Positions 44,579-54,087 are shown, counted from the stretch's first letter. The stretch is 64,000 nucleotides of DNA from Leeuwenhoekiella blandensis MED217 (GCF_000152985.1 NZ_CH672395.1:1216567-1280566); one strand, 5' to 3'. The notes: generated by a model from the sequence alone, not told the origin. Program-made: numbers and translations.

Positions 44579-45949
44579 ATGCCAGAAACAAACCGCATAG
44601 AATACAAACGAGAATTGTCCGATGGACTTGAAAAAGAGGTTATTGCATTTCTCAACTACCGTGAAGGTGGCATTCTATACGTAGGTATAAATAAAGACGG
44701 AAACACCTACGGTTTGGCAGATGCGGATGGCGACCAACTTAAAATTAAGGATAGGCTGAAGAACAACATCCGGCCTTCAGCTTTGGGACTTTTTGACATC
44801 GTGAGCGAAGAACGAGAAGGTAAGGACATCCTCAAAATCATTGTGGCCAGCGGTCCTGAAAAACCTTATCATCTTAGAAAGTATGGGATGAGCGAAAAGG
44901 GGTATTTTATCCGTATGGGTTCATCTGCAGAGCCGATGCCACAGAAAATGATAGACGAGCTCTTTGCCAAGCGTACCCGAAATTCCATCAGCAAAATTAA
45001 AGCCGGACGACAAGACCTGAACTTTGGCCAGTTGAAAATCTACTATGAGGAAGCTGGCTATAATCTGGGCAAAGCCTTTGCAAAGAATCTGGAACTGCTT
45101 ACTGAGGATGGCGCATTCAATTATGCAGGTTATCTTTTGGCCGACAAGAACAATACCTCTATTAAAGTGGCCAAGTATTCAGGCAAGACCCGTACAGACC
45201 TTATTGAAAGCAACGAATATGGCCACGAATGTTTGGTGAAAGCCACCAAACAGGTCATTGATAAGATTGCCGTCGAGAACAGAACAACCACAAAAATTAC
45301 AGCCAAGGAACGGCAACAAGCCAATCTTTGGAATCCCATCGCCTTACGGGAAGCCATCATCAATGCTTTTGTGCATAACGACTATACCAATGAGATAACA
45401 CCTAAGTTTGAGATTTTTGCCGACAGGATAGAAATTACATCAGCTGGTGGACTTCCAGAAGGCTTGAGCAAGCAAGAATTTTTTGAAGGTTTTTCCGTGC
45501 CACGCAACAAAGAACTGATGCGGATTTTCAAGGATTTGGAACTGGTAGAGCAATTGGGTTCTGGCATCCCTCGTATTTTGGAACACTATGGCAAAGAGAG
45601 TTTTGGCTTTTCTGATAACTTTCTTAGAATGACATTTAAGGCCAAAGAAACTACTGTTGAAGATGGTGGTGCAAAAGGTGGTCAAATAGGTGGTCAAATA
45701 GGTGGTGTAAGAGGTGGTGTAACAGATGCTGGAATTGATGCCGCAACTACACTTACTAAAAGACAAAAAGAAGTAGTTAAACTTATAGCTGCTAATTCTT
45801 CTATAACTTACAATGAAATAGCAGACGCTTTAGGTATCAATGAATCTGCTGTTGGTAAACATATAACAGCTATTAAGAACAAAGGTGTTTTGGTACGTCA
45901 AGGTGGTACACAGGGCTATTGGGAAATCAATCTCGATAGAAATAAATAG
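44579..45949 (+). CDS. AlbA_2/Schlafen-like protein with HATPase_c_4 and winged helix
   Basis: This 456-residue protein begins with an AlbA_2 domain (EYKRELSDGLEKEVIAFLNY ... GGILYVGINKDG), continues with a GHKL-type ATPase segment (REAIINAFVHNDY ... GSGIPRILEHYG), then a Gly-rich linker of repeated GGQIGGQIGGVRGG, and ends in a winged helix (TYNEIADALGINESAVGKHITAIKNKG). This is the architecture of COG2865-type putative regulators, often misnamed RecG-like. It may regulate the neighbouring Gabija genes or be separate cargo. No catalytic function is demonstrated. Confidence 0.82.
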   Translation: MPETNRIEYKRELSDGLEKEVIAFLNYREGGILYVGINKDGNTYGLADADGDQLKIKDRLKNNIRPSALGLFDIVSEEREGKDILKIIVASGPEKPYHLRKYGMSEKGYFIRMGSSAEPMPQKMIDELFAKRTRNSISKIKAGRQDLNFGQLKIYYEEAGYNLGKAFAKNLELLTEDGAFNYAGYLLADKNNTSIKVAKYSGKTRTDLIESNEYGHECLVKATKQVIDKIAVENRTTTKITAKERQQANLWNPIALREAIINAFVHNDYTNEITPKFEIFADRIEITSAGGLPEGLSKQEFFEGFSVPRNKELMRIFKDLELVEQLGSGIPRILEHYGKESFGFSDNFLRMTFKAKETTVEDGGAKGGQIGGQIGGVRGGVTDAGIDAATTLTKRQKEVVKLIAANSSITYNEIADALGINESAVGKHITAIKNKGVLVRQGGTQGYWEINLDRNK

Positions 45950-45954
45950 GCTTT

Positions 45955-46326
45955 TCAAAAAGGCGATTTATCTTTTGAACTTCTGGCATCTGCCAGCCAC
46001 TTCCCGTTTTGCTTAACCAGCTTAAAGAGACCTGGGGTTTTATCGTAAGCTGTTGTATATTTTACCCAAGCCACATCACCCATAATCGTGTCCTGCAAAA
46101 CAGTAAACTTGGAATCATCTTTTGGCGTAGCATTGAACATATTTATAGTATTCATATAGTTTGAATATGCCTGTGGTGTCGAGTTGGCCTTTAAGGCTTC
46201 TTTATCCTTTTCATAAAAGCTTTCGATAACAACTTGAGCTGTAGCACTTGGTCCTGAAACTTTAGTTGTGGAATCAGCACACGAAAGGAACAGCAGTACG
46301 AGCAATAAAACACCAATATTTTTCAT
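45955..46326 (-). CDS. DUF4878-like lipoprotein at the end of the tra operon
   Basis: This 123-residue lipoprotein has a signal peptide ending in a lipobox (LLFLSCADS), then an NTF2-like fold compatible with DUF4878 (ATAQVVIESFYEKDKEALKA ... WVKYTTAYDKTPGLFKLVKQNGKWL). It is the last gene of the tra operon, 7 bp after traN, where TraO would be expected in CTnDOT-type elements. It may be an immunity, exclusion or envelope factor; this is not shown. Confidence 0.72.
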   Translation of the reverse strand: MKNIGVLLLVLLFLSCADSTTKVSGPSATAQVVIESFYEKDKEALKANSTPQAYSNYMNTINMFNATPKDDSKFTVLQDTIMGDVAWVKYTTAYDKTPGLFKLVKQNGKWLADARSSKDKSPF

Positions 46327-46333
46327 AGTGACT

Positions 46334-47188
46334 TTAATTTGGGTTATTGATATATCTGTGCGATAGTTTCATTTCAATATTTCGTTCACCATCCTTTTCA
46401 TTTAGTTCTAAAATTGCCCTACGGTCATTGGACAATGAAAATTTTGGCAACACATAAACGAACCGTACCGTTTCACCTTCTGCAATTTTTGAAGGCAGAT
46501 TATGTTTGTAGATCGGCTCTTGAAAAAGGCGTTGTAATGATTTCCTTTTTCCTTTCTGTCGAGTTTCAATCGAAAGGTTCAAGAAATTTAAATCGTAATC
46601 CAAGGTGGAATTATTCTCAATCTGGATAACGAAGTACAGCTCTTCTTTATCAAAAACGATATTCTCAATACTTAAGACAATGCCTTCATTCCGCTTTTTG
46701 ATTCGACCTATGCGCTGTTTTCTATTGAGAAGATACGAGCAGAATTTTTGGTAATAATAGGTTCTGTTATCTACACGCTCTTCAGAGGATTCAGCAAGAA
46801 TTGAATCGGTTACAGTCGGTTTTTCATTCCCGATACTACTTGATATCGGAATAAAATAATTGAGCTTAGAAAGCTGTTTTTTATACCTTACAATATACGA
46901 AAAAACCGAACCATTTCGGTTGACTACCAGTAAATTACTTTCCTTTCCTGGCTTGGCTTGCAACAGGCCGAAATACTGTTCTTTTTCACGGTTATAGGTA
47001 AAGACAAAATTATCTGAACCGGTTATGCCTTGCCGAATAGGTTCTGGAAAGAAAAGCGCAACATTCTTGGTGTCGTTCGCATAAATGGTATCGAGTACTA
47101 TAATTGATTGTGCTGTAGCCTGTGCCGAGCATAGTCGAGGTACGAAAGTGGAAATAAGTATTGCTAATATTATAATTTTTGCTCTCAT
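46334..47188 (-). CDS. traN: Conjugative transposon protein TraN (VirB9-like)
   Basis: This 284-residue protein has a signal peptide ending near LCSAQA and the DUF4138/TraN pattern (VLDTIYANDTKNVALFFPEPIRQGITGSDNF; KRNEGIVLSIENIVFDKEELYFVIQIENNS). It is a periplasmic or outer-membrane core component of the mating pore. It overlaps traM by 4 bp. Confidence 0.87.
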   Translation of the reverse strand: MRAKIIILAILISTFVPRLCSAQATAQSIIVLDTIYANDTKNVALFFPEPIRQGITGSDNFVFTYNREKEQYFGLLQAKPGKESNLLVVNRNGSVFSYIVRYKKQLSKLNYFIPISSSIGNEKPTVTDSILAESSEERVDNRTYYYQKFCSYLLNRKQRIGRIKKRNEGIVLSIENIVFDKEELYFVIQIENNSTLDYDLNFLNLSIETRQKGKRKSLQRLFQEPIYKHNLPSKIAEGETVRFVYVLPKFSLSNDRRAILELNEKDGERNIEMKLSHRYINNPN

Positions 47189-48114
47189 AATTTAGGTTTT
47201 AGAATTAATCTGTAATTGTTCAGTACGGTTACTTTTACCCTTCGGTTAGAGCGCCTGAATACTTGGGTAAGTCCGCCAACTTGTGGAACACTCGGGATAT
47301 TTATATCACCAATAACATCATCGAGAACCTCTCTGGTTGCTTCTTCCCTAAAGTTGTTCTCAACATAGATGCCCTCGCTACCGTCTTGCAAATCGAAGGC
47401 TTTGAGTTTGGTGGGATGGTGCTTTATGTTTTCAATTTCAATCAAGGCACGATTGGGCTGAAAACTGATAAATCCGAAAATCGGTGTGTTCTTTGGCATC
47501 AGTTTGCCATTTATTGTAGCAGCTTTGGTAAGGCGCATCCGTAATCGGGTATTTGTCTGAACAATTTGGTCGCCATCCACGACTACATAAATTGTTTCGT
47601 CTGTATTGCCGATAATTGAAACTTCATTGGGTTTGGGCGCAGCGGCAAAGAATAGTTGATGTTCCAAGCCCAGTTCTTTAGCTTCAATTTTTTGTTCTCT
47701 TTTAACTTCAGCTGAATCCACCTTTGGTACTGTTTGTTGAACAGCTCGCCTTTGCCCTAAATTTTGATACCGCTTTTCGGAATACTTAATTTTGCCAGCA
47801 TCATAGATACTATCAACAATGCGTTCTTTTTCACGTTCCGGTAAATCTGGGTCGTAAAAGCCCAGGGAATCAATCAACTTTTCATCATAGATGCTGGGTG
47901 CATTAGTTTCGCGCACTTCCTTCAGGTCGTTAATCGCATCGAGCTTGGACTCGTATTCTTTTTGGTCTTCTTCCAAATCAGGCACTAAAGTCTGTTGTAG
48001 GCTTTCATTCTCGCTATCATCATCGCCCATTACCATTATGGAATAGGAAATGAGGAATATGAAAATCACGGCCAATACCGCTACAAATACTATTTTATTC
48101 TTTTCTACTTTCAT
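47185..48114 (-). CDS. traM: Conjugative transposon protein TraM (VirB10-like)
   Basis: This 309-residue protein has one N-terminal membrane helix (IVFVAVLAVIFIFLISYSIM), a charged linker, and a C-terminal beta-rich VirB10-like domain (NTRLRMRLTKAATINGKLMPKNTPIFG). It links inner and outer membrane parts of the secretion channel. It overlaps traN and follows traK. Confidence 0.9.
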   Translation of the reverse strand: MKVEKNKIVFVAVLAVIFIFLISYSIMVMGDDDSENESLQQTLVPDLEEDQKEYESKLDAINDLKEVRETNAPSIYDEKLIDSLGFYDPDLPEREKERIVDSIYDAGKIKYSEKRYQNLGQRRAVQQTVPKVDSAEVKREQKIEAKELGLEHQLFFAAAPKPNEVSIIGNTDETIYVVVDGDQIVQTNTRLRMRLTKAATINGKLMPKNTPIFGFISFQPNRALIEIENIKHHPTKLKAFDLQDGSEGIYVENNFREEATREVLDDVIGDINIPSVPQVGGLTQVFRRSNRRVKVTVLNNYRLILKPKL

Positions 48115-48144
48115 AATCGTGGTTTTTAAATGCCGATTATCGGC

Positions 48145-48759
48145 TCAACTTTCATCATTCAGTTTTTTTAAGGTGTTCTCGAAGTAATTCGTAATCAAAA
48201 GTCCGTGAGGATTATTGGGAAAGTTTCGGTCAACCATAATCAGGTTTCCGGTGGAAACCAATTCATAAGTGTCAATTATTGAACCTCTATTAATTTCAAA
48301 AATGGTGGTGGTTGTAAAACTATACGAGCCATTATTTTCGTTTATCCTTGAGTCAATACTCAATACTTTTTGAACTAATGAATACTGAAGCAATCGGTTA
48401 TAAACGCCATCAGCTTTCTTCTGACGGTAAAGATTGTCCACAGAGCTATTGCCTAACCAAAGTGCTTTTTCCAAGTTTCGCTCATAGTTACTGGCATCGA
48501 TGTTATAGAAGTAGTTGTGGAACAGTTCTAAATGTGCCAGAGCTTCGACCCGAAAATTTTCCTTTTGAGTCACGAGCTTCAGCGGAATAATACTACCATC
48601 GGTATTAATGGCAAAAGCACTATTGAGTGCTTTTTGATTGGTGTTGAACACCATCCAAACTGAAAAAGTGCTGGACAGCAACGCACAGGCAACAACTGCC
48701 AAAACGATAAATCGATTCAGTTTTAGGACATTATAAATATTCTTATATGGTGTTTTCAT
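48145..48759 (-). CDS. traK: Conjugative transposon protein TraK (VirB8-like)
   Basis: This 204-residue protein has a short cytoplasmic tail (KTPYKNIYNVLKLNRF), one membrane helix (IVLAVVACALLSSTFSVWMVF) and a periplasmic VirB8-like domain (LAHLELFHNYFYNIDASNYERNLEKALWLG). It lies between traJ and traM as in CTnDOT-type elements. Confidence 0.92.
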   Translation of the reverse strand: MKTPYKNIYNVLKLNRFIVLAVVACALLSSTFSVWMVFNTNQKALNSAFAINTDGSIIPLKLVTQKENFRVEALAHLELFHNYFYNIDASNYERNLEKALWLGNSSVDNLYRQKKADGVYNRLLQYSLVQKVLSIDSRINENNGSYSFTTTTIFEINRGSIIDTYELVSTGNLIMVDRNFPNNPHGLLITNYFENTLKKLNDES

Positions 48760-48770
48760 ATTAATCTGAT

Positions 48771-49613
48771 TTAAGCAGTAAATAATCTGAGTGTAAAGGA
48801 CGTAGCACGTTTATACAGTTTGAATTTCAGGAAAACAATAAAGCCTACTGAACCCAACTGAACTACAGGTGCAAAAAAGCCTTGACCTGTATCGGTTCCG
48901 AATAAATTGACCCAGAAATTGGTATTGATTTCGGTATAGAGCGCATTTACAAAAACGTTGACCAAAAAGAAGGCAGGTACCAGCATATATACAGCTGCAT
49001 ACAATTTGAAAAATGTGTAAGCAAGTGAACGGAACTTTTCAAATACCGCTAAGCTTATGACCAAAGGGAAAAAGGTTTGCATAATTCCGAGTAGAAAAAA
49101 GCGTTCTGCCAAAAACAGCGGATAGATAAACAAATCCAATATCCATAGGAAAAGACTAATGATGAACGCAAGTATCTTGAAACCGTAAAGTGGTGTGACC
49201 AAGGCTTCATATAACAGCGTCATAGCCGATTGTGCAACTTCAATAATACTAACGTCCTCTTCGATGGGAATATCTTGCATCTGCAATGGCAATAAGGCTG
49301 GTGCTGTTCCTCGATATTGCCCTTCGATAGCTACTAATATGCCATCAAAAAATCCTAAGACCTGAGTTGAGAATATGACCAAGATGACAATGGCAAAATT
49401 CTTGACCAGTTCGCCTGGACTCAATCCCCAAGTATAACCATCCTTATCTGCAATGCCTTCATTATATTTTTTAAGAATGTTGACCAAAAAAAACAGGACA
49501 GCGAGCGTTTTTATTCCGGCAATAGTGTATTGCGAAAAGTCGCTAGCCTGTATGGTCTGGAAAACGGCATCTATATATTCCAGTCCGATCCCTAAGAGAA
49601 TTGTGGCAGTCAT
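48771..49613 (-). CDS. traJ: Conjugative transposon protein TraJ (VirB6-like)
   Basis: This is a polytopic inner-membrane protein of 280 residues from the ATG at 49613 (MTATILLGIGLEYIDAVFQ). About six helices are visible, including FAIVILVIFSTQVLGFF and ILAFIISLFLWILDLFIYPLFL. The open frame extends upstream to 49676 into traI; the start at 49613 places the gene directly against the traI stop and is preferred. Confidence 0.9.
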   Translation of the reverse strand: MTATILLGIGLEYIDAVFQTIQASDFSQYTIAGIKTLAVLFFLVNILKKYNEGIADKDGYTWGLSPGELVKNFAIVILVIFSTQVLGFFDGILVAIEGQYRGTAPALLPLQMQDIPIEEDVSIIEVAQSAMTLLYEALVTPLYGFKILAFIISLFLWILDLFIYPLFLAERFFLLGIMQTFFPLVISLAVFEKFRSLAYTFFKLYAAVYMLVPAFFLVNVFVNALYTEINTNFWVNLFGTDTGQGFFAPVVQLGSVGFIVFLKFKLYKRATSFTLRLFTA

Positions 49614-49614
49614 T

Positions 49615-50196
49615 TTAGTATTCGGTTTCGCGATTATTGACTTTATCCTGCATTTTTCTGAAGGAAATAATGTCACGATAGCGTTTCGTTTTTGTAGTGA
49701 TGTTAGAAACCATTTGTTTTGATTCCATCTCTTTTGCTTTTAGAATTTCAGCACGTTCGGCATCACTCATTTTTAGATAGTCGCTGGATAGAACTTCATC
49801 TATGAAATCTACCGTGTCCAATGAGTTTTGAACTATTGCATCAAACGATTGCACAACCCTTGAAACTTCATCGGGTTTTATATAGGGCGAATTCAGAATG
49901 TCCTGTACATCGTTTTGCATTACGCTGATAAGGTGTTGATTGTTTTGTCCAATTTCCTCAACTGCTCTCAGTTGTTCGACAACGCTTGACACTTTTTCTA
50001 TAGCCTCTTTTGCATCTTTCAGAAATTTTACAGACTTTATCATTTGAGCTGTCTGTTTCCCAGATTCCAAAAGCTGTTTTACCAAACTGATAAAATTGGT
50101 ATTGTCATAAGTGGGCATTCCTTGTGCAGTAGCTTTACCCGACATAAATAAGGTCAAGGCTACTGTCATTACTAAAATTTTGATTTTTGTCTTCAT
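49615..50196 (-). CDS. traI: Conjugative transposon protein TraI (VirB5-like, DUF4141)
   Basis: This 193-residue protein has a signal peptide (IKILVMTVALTLFMSGKATAQ) and a mostly helical mature part (LVKQLLESGKQTAQMIKSVKFLKDA), like VirB5-type minor pilins. Its stop lies next to the traJ start, and 4 bp separate it from traG. Confidence 0.88.
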   Translation of the reverse strand: MKTKIKILVMTVALTLFMSGKATAQGMPTYDNTNFISLVKQLLESGKQTAQMIKSVKFLKDAKEAIEKVSSVVEQLRAVEEIGQNNQHLISVMQNDVQDILNSPYIKPDEVSRVVQSFDAIVQNSLDTVDFIDEVLSSDYLKMSDAERAEILKAKEMESKQMVSNITTKTKRYRDIISFRKMQDKVNNRETEY

Positions 50197-50200
50197 AATA

Positions 50201-52603
50201 TTATGTTTTTGATGTGAATTGAATTATTGCTTTTTGCATATCGTTATGCTCGTTGTAGAGCTTCATTATTTCTTCGTTTTCCTGTCCATCGGTCAGGTAA
50301 GCTGCATATACTTCCTTCGGGACTTCCAACCGAAAAATGTTACTTTCCCTACCTATTTTGATGAACATTTCGGTGTATTTGCGTGGTCCGGTAAGGTTGT
50401 TCTTGATGGATTTTAACTGGTTCAGGTCGTGGCTGGACAGATTGAGTCTTTTGACCAATCCGTCATAGCCTTTTTCATTATTCAGACTGTAGATGACCTG
50501 TGTGTTTTCAAGGATGCTTGCGGAAGTCGAGTTGTTCGGAAGCTGATTGATAGATTGCAGAATAATCCCAATTGCACCGTTCTGTTTACGGATAGCTTGA
50601 TAATAGAACTCGACACTTTCCAATACATTTTCAAACTTTAGTTGTTTGGCAAACTCATCAAAAAGGATGATACCTTTTTCGGCTCTGTTTTTCCAAATAG
50701 TTCTTTGTATGGCGGACTTAATGAGCTTCAACATTACAGATAAGATCTCTTTGTTGTCCTTTACTTCATCCAGTTCAAAAACAATTAATCGTTTGTCCTC
50801 AATCTTATAGGTCTGGTCTTCGCTAACTTCAAAGAGGAAGCTATATAGACCATCGCCGACGTATTCGGACATTACGTGCAAGAAGCTCGTGACATTGAAG
50901 TAATCGGGATGGATTTTTAAAGTGCTCAGAAGGTCTTCCTGATTCCTTTCTATAAAGCTGTAAAAACCATCTAAAGAGTGATTTTCTGAAGTGCTATCGT
51001 AATAGTAGCGCAATATCTTTTTAACCGAAACCGATTGTGCTTTTGTGACTTTTAAATCTGAAGTAAACAATTCAAATAAGAAAACTGACAGGTCTTCCAA
51101 CCGTTCTGGTGTCAAGTCATTTTGGTTACTTATATAAAATGGATTGATACCCAAATTCTTACCGCTTTCATAGCGAAGTACTGTGTATTTTTCTGGGTAG
51201 AGTTTGGCAAACTTGGTGTAAGATCCACCAAGGTCGATAATGACCAATCGCACACCACTTTCAAAATACTGGCGTAAAATGTTATTGGCTAAAAAGGATT
51301 TGCCTTCGCCCGTTGGTGCGAAAATGGCGAAGTTCCGAGCTTTGATGCGTTTCTTGCGCTCGTCCCAAACATCCTTTAGAACGGGAATATTATGCTCTCG
51401 GTCATTGAAGATGATTCCGGTATTGTCGGATTTGTAATTGGTGTTATTGATGAACAGGCAAAGCGCGTGCTTTAAGTCTGTGACATATAAATCGTTGTTT
51501 GAAAAGTTGGAAGAGAAACAACAGTAACTGTTCAGAATGTAATTTTTACGTTCTTCACCTCTTGGATAGTATGGGATGATATCGAGTTCCTTAAACTCAG
51601 TCTTGATTTTTGAGGTTATTTTATCAAGCTCTTTGGCATCTTTAGACCAGTACACGATGTTCAGATGCCCACGAATGATTCTGGCATTATCATCGGCATT
51701 GATTTGGTCGAGAATGTGCTGGATTTTGCCAAGCACTACTTTATTCTGCGAACCAAAATTGGAACTTTTGTTAAGTTCCTCGATTTTCTTATCCAGTAAC
51801 TTGCGCCACTTCTGTTTATCATCTAAATAGATGATTTGGTTGACGATATGGTTTTCATTAAGCGTAAGCCCTAATCCATCAATAAACCCTTGATGAAATA
51901 CAAAATCGTCAGAAGTGAATTTCTCATTGGTTTTGCTACTCTGTACACTTTCGCCAAAGCACAGTTCGCTATTGATGGCAAGGGCATCAAAATGGTTTTC
52001 GCCAATATTGACGCTTTTTTTATCTAATATGATGTCCGTATCAAAACCCTCATTGAAACCGTTGAAATAACCGTTTGTGAGGTGCTGTATCTCATCCGCT
52101 TTAAGCGGAAGGAAAGCCATCTTTCGGCTATTATTAATGAAGGAAACAGAATCGCTTACAGAGTTTACAAAACTCTTAATATTATCGTCCAGTTCCTGTA
52201 CAATTCCCTTTGAAATTTTTCTAAAGGGATTGACATATTTTGAGTTGTTAAGTGCCTTGTTCTTGGTTAAGATGAAGAACAAATAACACTTGTGTTCAAT
52301 ATGCCCACGACCCTTAAAATGCTTGTGAGTAGCTTTTTCGAGAAAAGATGTATTCGGAAGTTGTTCTGAAGTATAGGATTTCTTCAGGTATATATCCTGT
52401 TTGTGAACCACGGTTCCCACAGGCAATGATTTTAGAGCTTGAAACCAAGCACCGTGCATATCTTCAAAGTCCTTTTCGGAAAGCGAATAAATTTCAGGTA
52501 GATTCCCTGTATAGCACAAGACCACATTGCCATTATTGGCAAAGACGATATTGTCTTGGATATCTGTAATCGGTTGATATGCCGAAAGGTTAATCTTATT
52601 CAT
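50201..52603 (-). CDS. traG: Conjugation ATPase TraG (VirB4-like)
   Basis: This 800-residue ATPase powers the mating pore. It has an N-terminal VirB4-type domain, a Walker A loop (APTGEGKS, about residue 430), a Walker B region with acidic residues (KGIILFDEFAKQLKF) and the later QSINQLPNNS segment. It overlaps traF by 8 bp. It belongs to the TraG family of Bacteroidota conjugative transposons. Confidence 0.95.
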   Translation of the reverse strand: MNKINLSAYQPITDIQDNIVFANNGNVVLCYTGNLPEIYSLSEKDFEDMHGAWFQALKSLPVGTVVHKQDIYLKKSYTSEQLPNTSFLEKATHKHFKGRGHIEHKCYLFFILTKNKALNNSKYVNPFRKISKGIVQELDDNIKSFVNSVSDSVSFINNSRKMAFLPLKADEIQHLTNGYFNGFNEGFDTDIILDKKSVNIGENHFDALAINSELCFGESVQSSKTNEKFTSDDFVFHQGFIDGLGLTLNENHIVNQIIYLDDKQKWRKLLDKKIEELNKSSNFGSQNKVVLGKIQHILDQINADDNARIIRGHLNIVYWSKDAKELDKITSKIKTEFKELDIIPYYPRGEERKNYILNSYCCFSSNFSNNDLYVTDLKHALCLFINNTNYKSDNTGIIFNDREHNIPVLKDVWDERKKRIKARNFAIFAPTGEGKSFLANNILRQYFESGVRLVIIDLGGSYTKFAKLYPEKYTVLRYESGKNLGINPFYISNQNDLTPERLEDLSVFLFELFTSDLKVTKAQSVSVKKILRYYYDSTSENHSLDGFYSFIERNQEDLLSTLKIHPDYFNVTSFLHVMSEYVGDGLYSFLFEVSEDQTYKIEDKRLIVFELDEVKDNKEILSVMLKLIKSAIQRTIWKNRAEKGIILFDEFAKQLKFENVLESVEFYYQAIRKQNGAIGIILQSINQLPNNSTSASILENTQVIYSLNNEKGYDGLVKRLNLSSHDLNQLKSIKNNLTGPRKYTEMFIKIGRESNIFRLEVPKEVYAAYLTDGQENEEIMKLYNEHNDMQKAIIQFTSKT

Positions 52604-52874
52604 AGTTAAAACCTGAATTTCTTTTGTTACTTATAATTTTTGGAAAAGCATTGGCTGTTTGAAAAATCTGTGGGTTGTGGGTAATTCTTGTCAATGCCAC
52701 ATAGAGCGCAGCGTTAAAAACGAGAATACCTATAATCATCCCGAAGCTGAAAGAGAAAATTACTATGAGCAATGAGGCTAATATGGAAACCATCATTAAG
52801 GCAAACAGGGAAATGGGCAAGCCGAAAATGACTGCCCGTTTCCTAATGTTTTTATAGACCTCGAACCGCTTCAT
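52596..52874 (-). CDS. traF: Conjugative transposon protein TraF (DUF4133)
   Basis: This 92-residue inner-membrane protein has two helices (GLPISLFALMMVSILASLLIV and FGMIIGILVFNAALYVALT), matching DUF4133/TraF, a VirB3-like component. Its start overlaps the traE stop by 1 bp and its end overlaps traG. Confidence 0.9.
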   Translation of the reverse strand: MKRFEVYKNIRKRAVIFGLPISLFALMMVSILASLLIVIFSFSFGMIIGILVFNAALYVALTRITHNPQIFQTANAFPKIISNKRNSGFNYE

Positions 52875-53158
52875 TATACAACGATTCCGATTAAGTATGT
52901 GAAGATGCCGACTACAGCGCCTGCAATCAAAACGAAAACGAGAACGCGGGTAATCCCCTTTTTGAGATCAGCATTTTCGCCAAAGAAATGTCCTGCGTTA
53001 AACAGGAACCCGATGAGGAAAATAACCCCTAATATGATTGGAAAAATAGTTCGGATGGTGTTAGAAACATCATCGACCGAATCTTCAATGCCACCAATTT
53101 GAGCAAATAGCGAAGTGGATAAGAGCGAAAGAGATGCTAAATAGAGTGATTTTTTCAT
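52874..53158 (-). CDS. traE: Conjugative transposon protein TraE (DUF4134, pilin-like)
   Basis: This 94-residue protein has a signal peptide (LYLASLSLLSTSLFAQ) and two membrane helices, as in DUF4134/TraE, the VirB2-like pilin candidate. It is the first recognised tra gene of the operon. TraA-TraD homologues are not seen upstream. Confidence 0.9.
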   Translation of the reverse strand: MKKSLYLASLSLLSTSLFAQIGGIEDSVDDVSNTIRTIFPIILGVIFLIGFLFNAGHFFGENADLKKGITRVLVFVLIAGAVVGIFTYLIGIVV

Positions 53159-53240
53159 AACGTAACAGTTTAAATTTTTGTGATGTTTTCGTTATGGGAA
53201 ATTTACATATATTTGATTATAAATAACTGAATATCAAATA

Positions 53241-53268
53241 TTTGTGAATAAAATATTATTTAGTTTTG
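53241..53268 (+). promoter_or_regulatory. Putative promoter of the amidase gene
   Basis: TTTG at 53241 and TAGTTTTG at 53261-53268 match the Bacteroidota -33 and -7 elements with a 16-base gap, slightly short of the usual spacing, about 80 bp before the amidase start. Confidence 0.4.
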
Positions 53269-53347
53269 TTTGAATTCCGTTGCTATTATTTGGCATCAAA
53301 TGGTATGGATTTTTGAAGTGGAACTGTTGAAAACATAAAAATTGAAA

Positions 53348-53983
53348 ATGAAAAAGTGGCTCAAAAACGTCAGTTTTATGATTTTGCTTCTCAAAAGTTG
53401 CATCCTTTTGTGTCAGAATTTGGACACAAAAAAGATAGTCGTAATTGACCCTGGCCACGGTGGAAAAGATTCGGGTGCAATCGGTATAAATGGCATCCAA
53501 GAAAAGGATGTTGCGTTGAATATCGCAAATGCCATTTTGAAGCTAAATGATGAGTTGGATAAAACTTTGGACATTTATTTGACAAGGCACACCGATACCC
53601 TCATTTCTATATCGGATAGAACGAAGTTGGCCAAAGTCCTTAAAGCTGATTTGTTCGTGTCCTTACATTGCAATCATTCGGATAATGTACATTCAAGAAG
53701 GGTTGAAGTTTACGTGGCTAATCAAAATTCTGAGTTTTCGGAAGAAGCCATTTGGTTAGCTTTTCAACTACAGGCAGACCTTAAAAAAAAACTTGGTTTT
53801 GAAAGTAGGGGTGTGAAGTTTGCAAATTTTCAGGTGTTGCGTGAAACCATTGCTTATTGCTCGTCATTATTATTAGAATTGGGGTTTTTGAGTAATTGGG
53901 ATGAGAATATGTACTTGTCAAATTCGAATAGAATTAAAATCATAGCTTATTTAATATATGAATCAATAAAATATAAAAGATGA
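53348..53983 (+). CDS. N-acetylmuramoyl-L-alanine amidase
   Basis: This 211-residue Amidase_3-type zinc hydrolase cleaves the amide between MurNAc and the peptide stem. It has an N-terminal hydrophobic export segment (VSFMILLLKSCILLCQ) and the zinc motif VIDPGHGGKDSGAIG, with later LHCNHSD and LLLELGFLSN blocks. The ATG at 53348 is preferred to the TTG 6 bp upstream. Divergent from the tra operon, it probably opens the wall for the mating pore. Confidence 0.9.
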   Translation: MKKWLKNVSFMILLLKSCILLCQNLDTKKIVVIDPGHGGKDSGAIGINGIQEKDVALNIANAILKLNDELDKTLDIYLTRHTDTLISISDRTKLAKVLKADLFVSLHCNHSDNVHSRRVEVYVANQNSEFSEEAIWLAFQLQADLKKKLGFESRGVKFANFQVLRETIAYCSSLLLELGFLSNWDENMYLSNSNRIKIIAYLIYESIKYKR

Positions 53984-54087
53984 ACGAACTATTTAAAGAA
54001 GTAATTCTATGTATTAAATCAACCTTATGTCGTTTGTTTTTAGAATTAAAGTTGCTATTTATTAGAAATGTGGATAACCGTAAATAA
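53980..54087 (+). CDS. Possible 35-residue peptide coupled to the amidase
   Basis: An ATG overlaps the amidase stop (ATGA) and opens a 35-codon frame (MNELFKEVILCIKSTLCRLF ...) that is amphipathic and hydrophobic in its middle. No family is recognised, and it could be chance. Confidence 0.25.
   Translation: MNELFKEVILCIKSTLCRLFLELKLLFIRNVDNRK

Noticed and set aside
53234-53500. 88-codon minus-strand frame opposite the amidase start
   Set aside because: It overlaps a well-supported amidase on the other strand and its sequence is of the shadow type.
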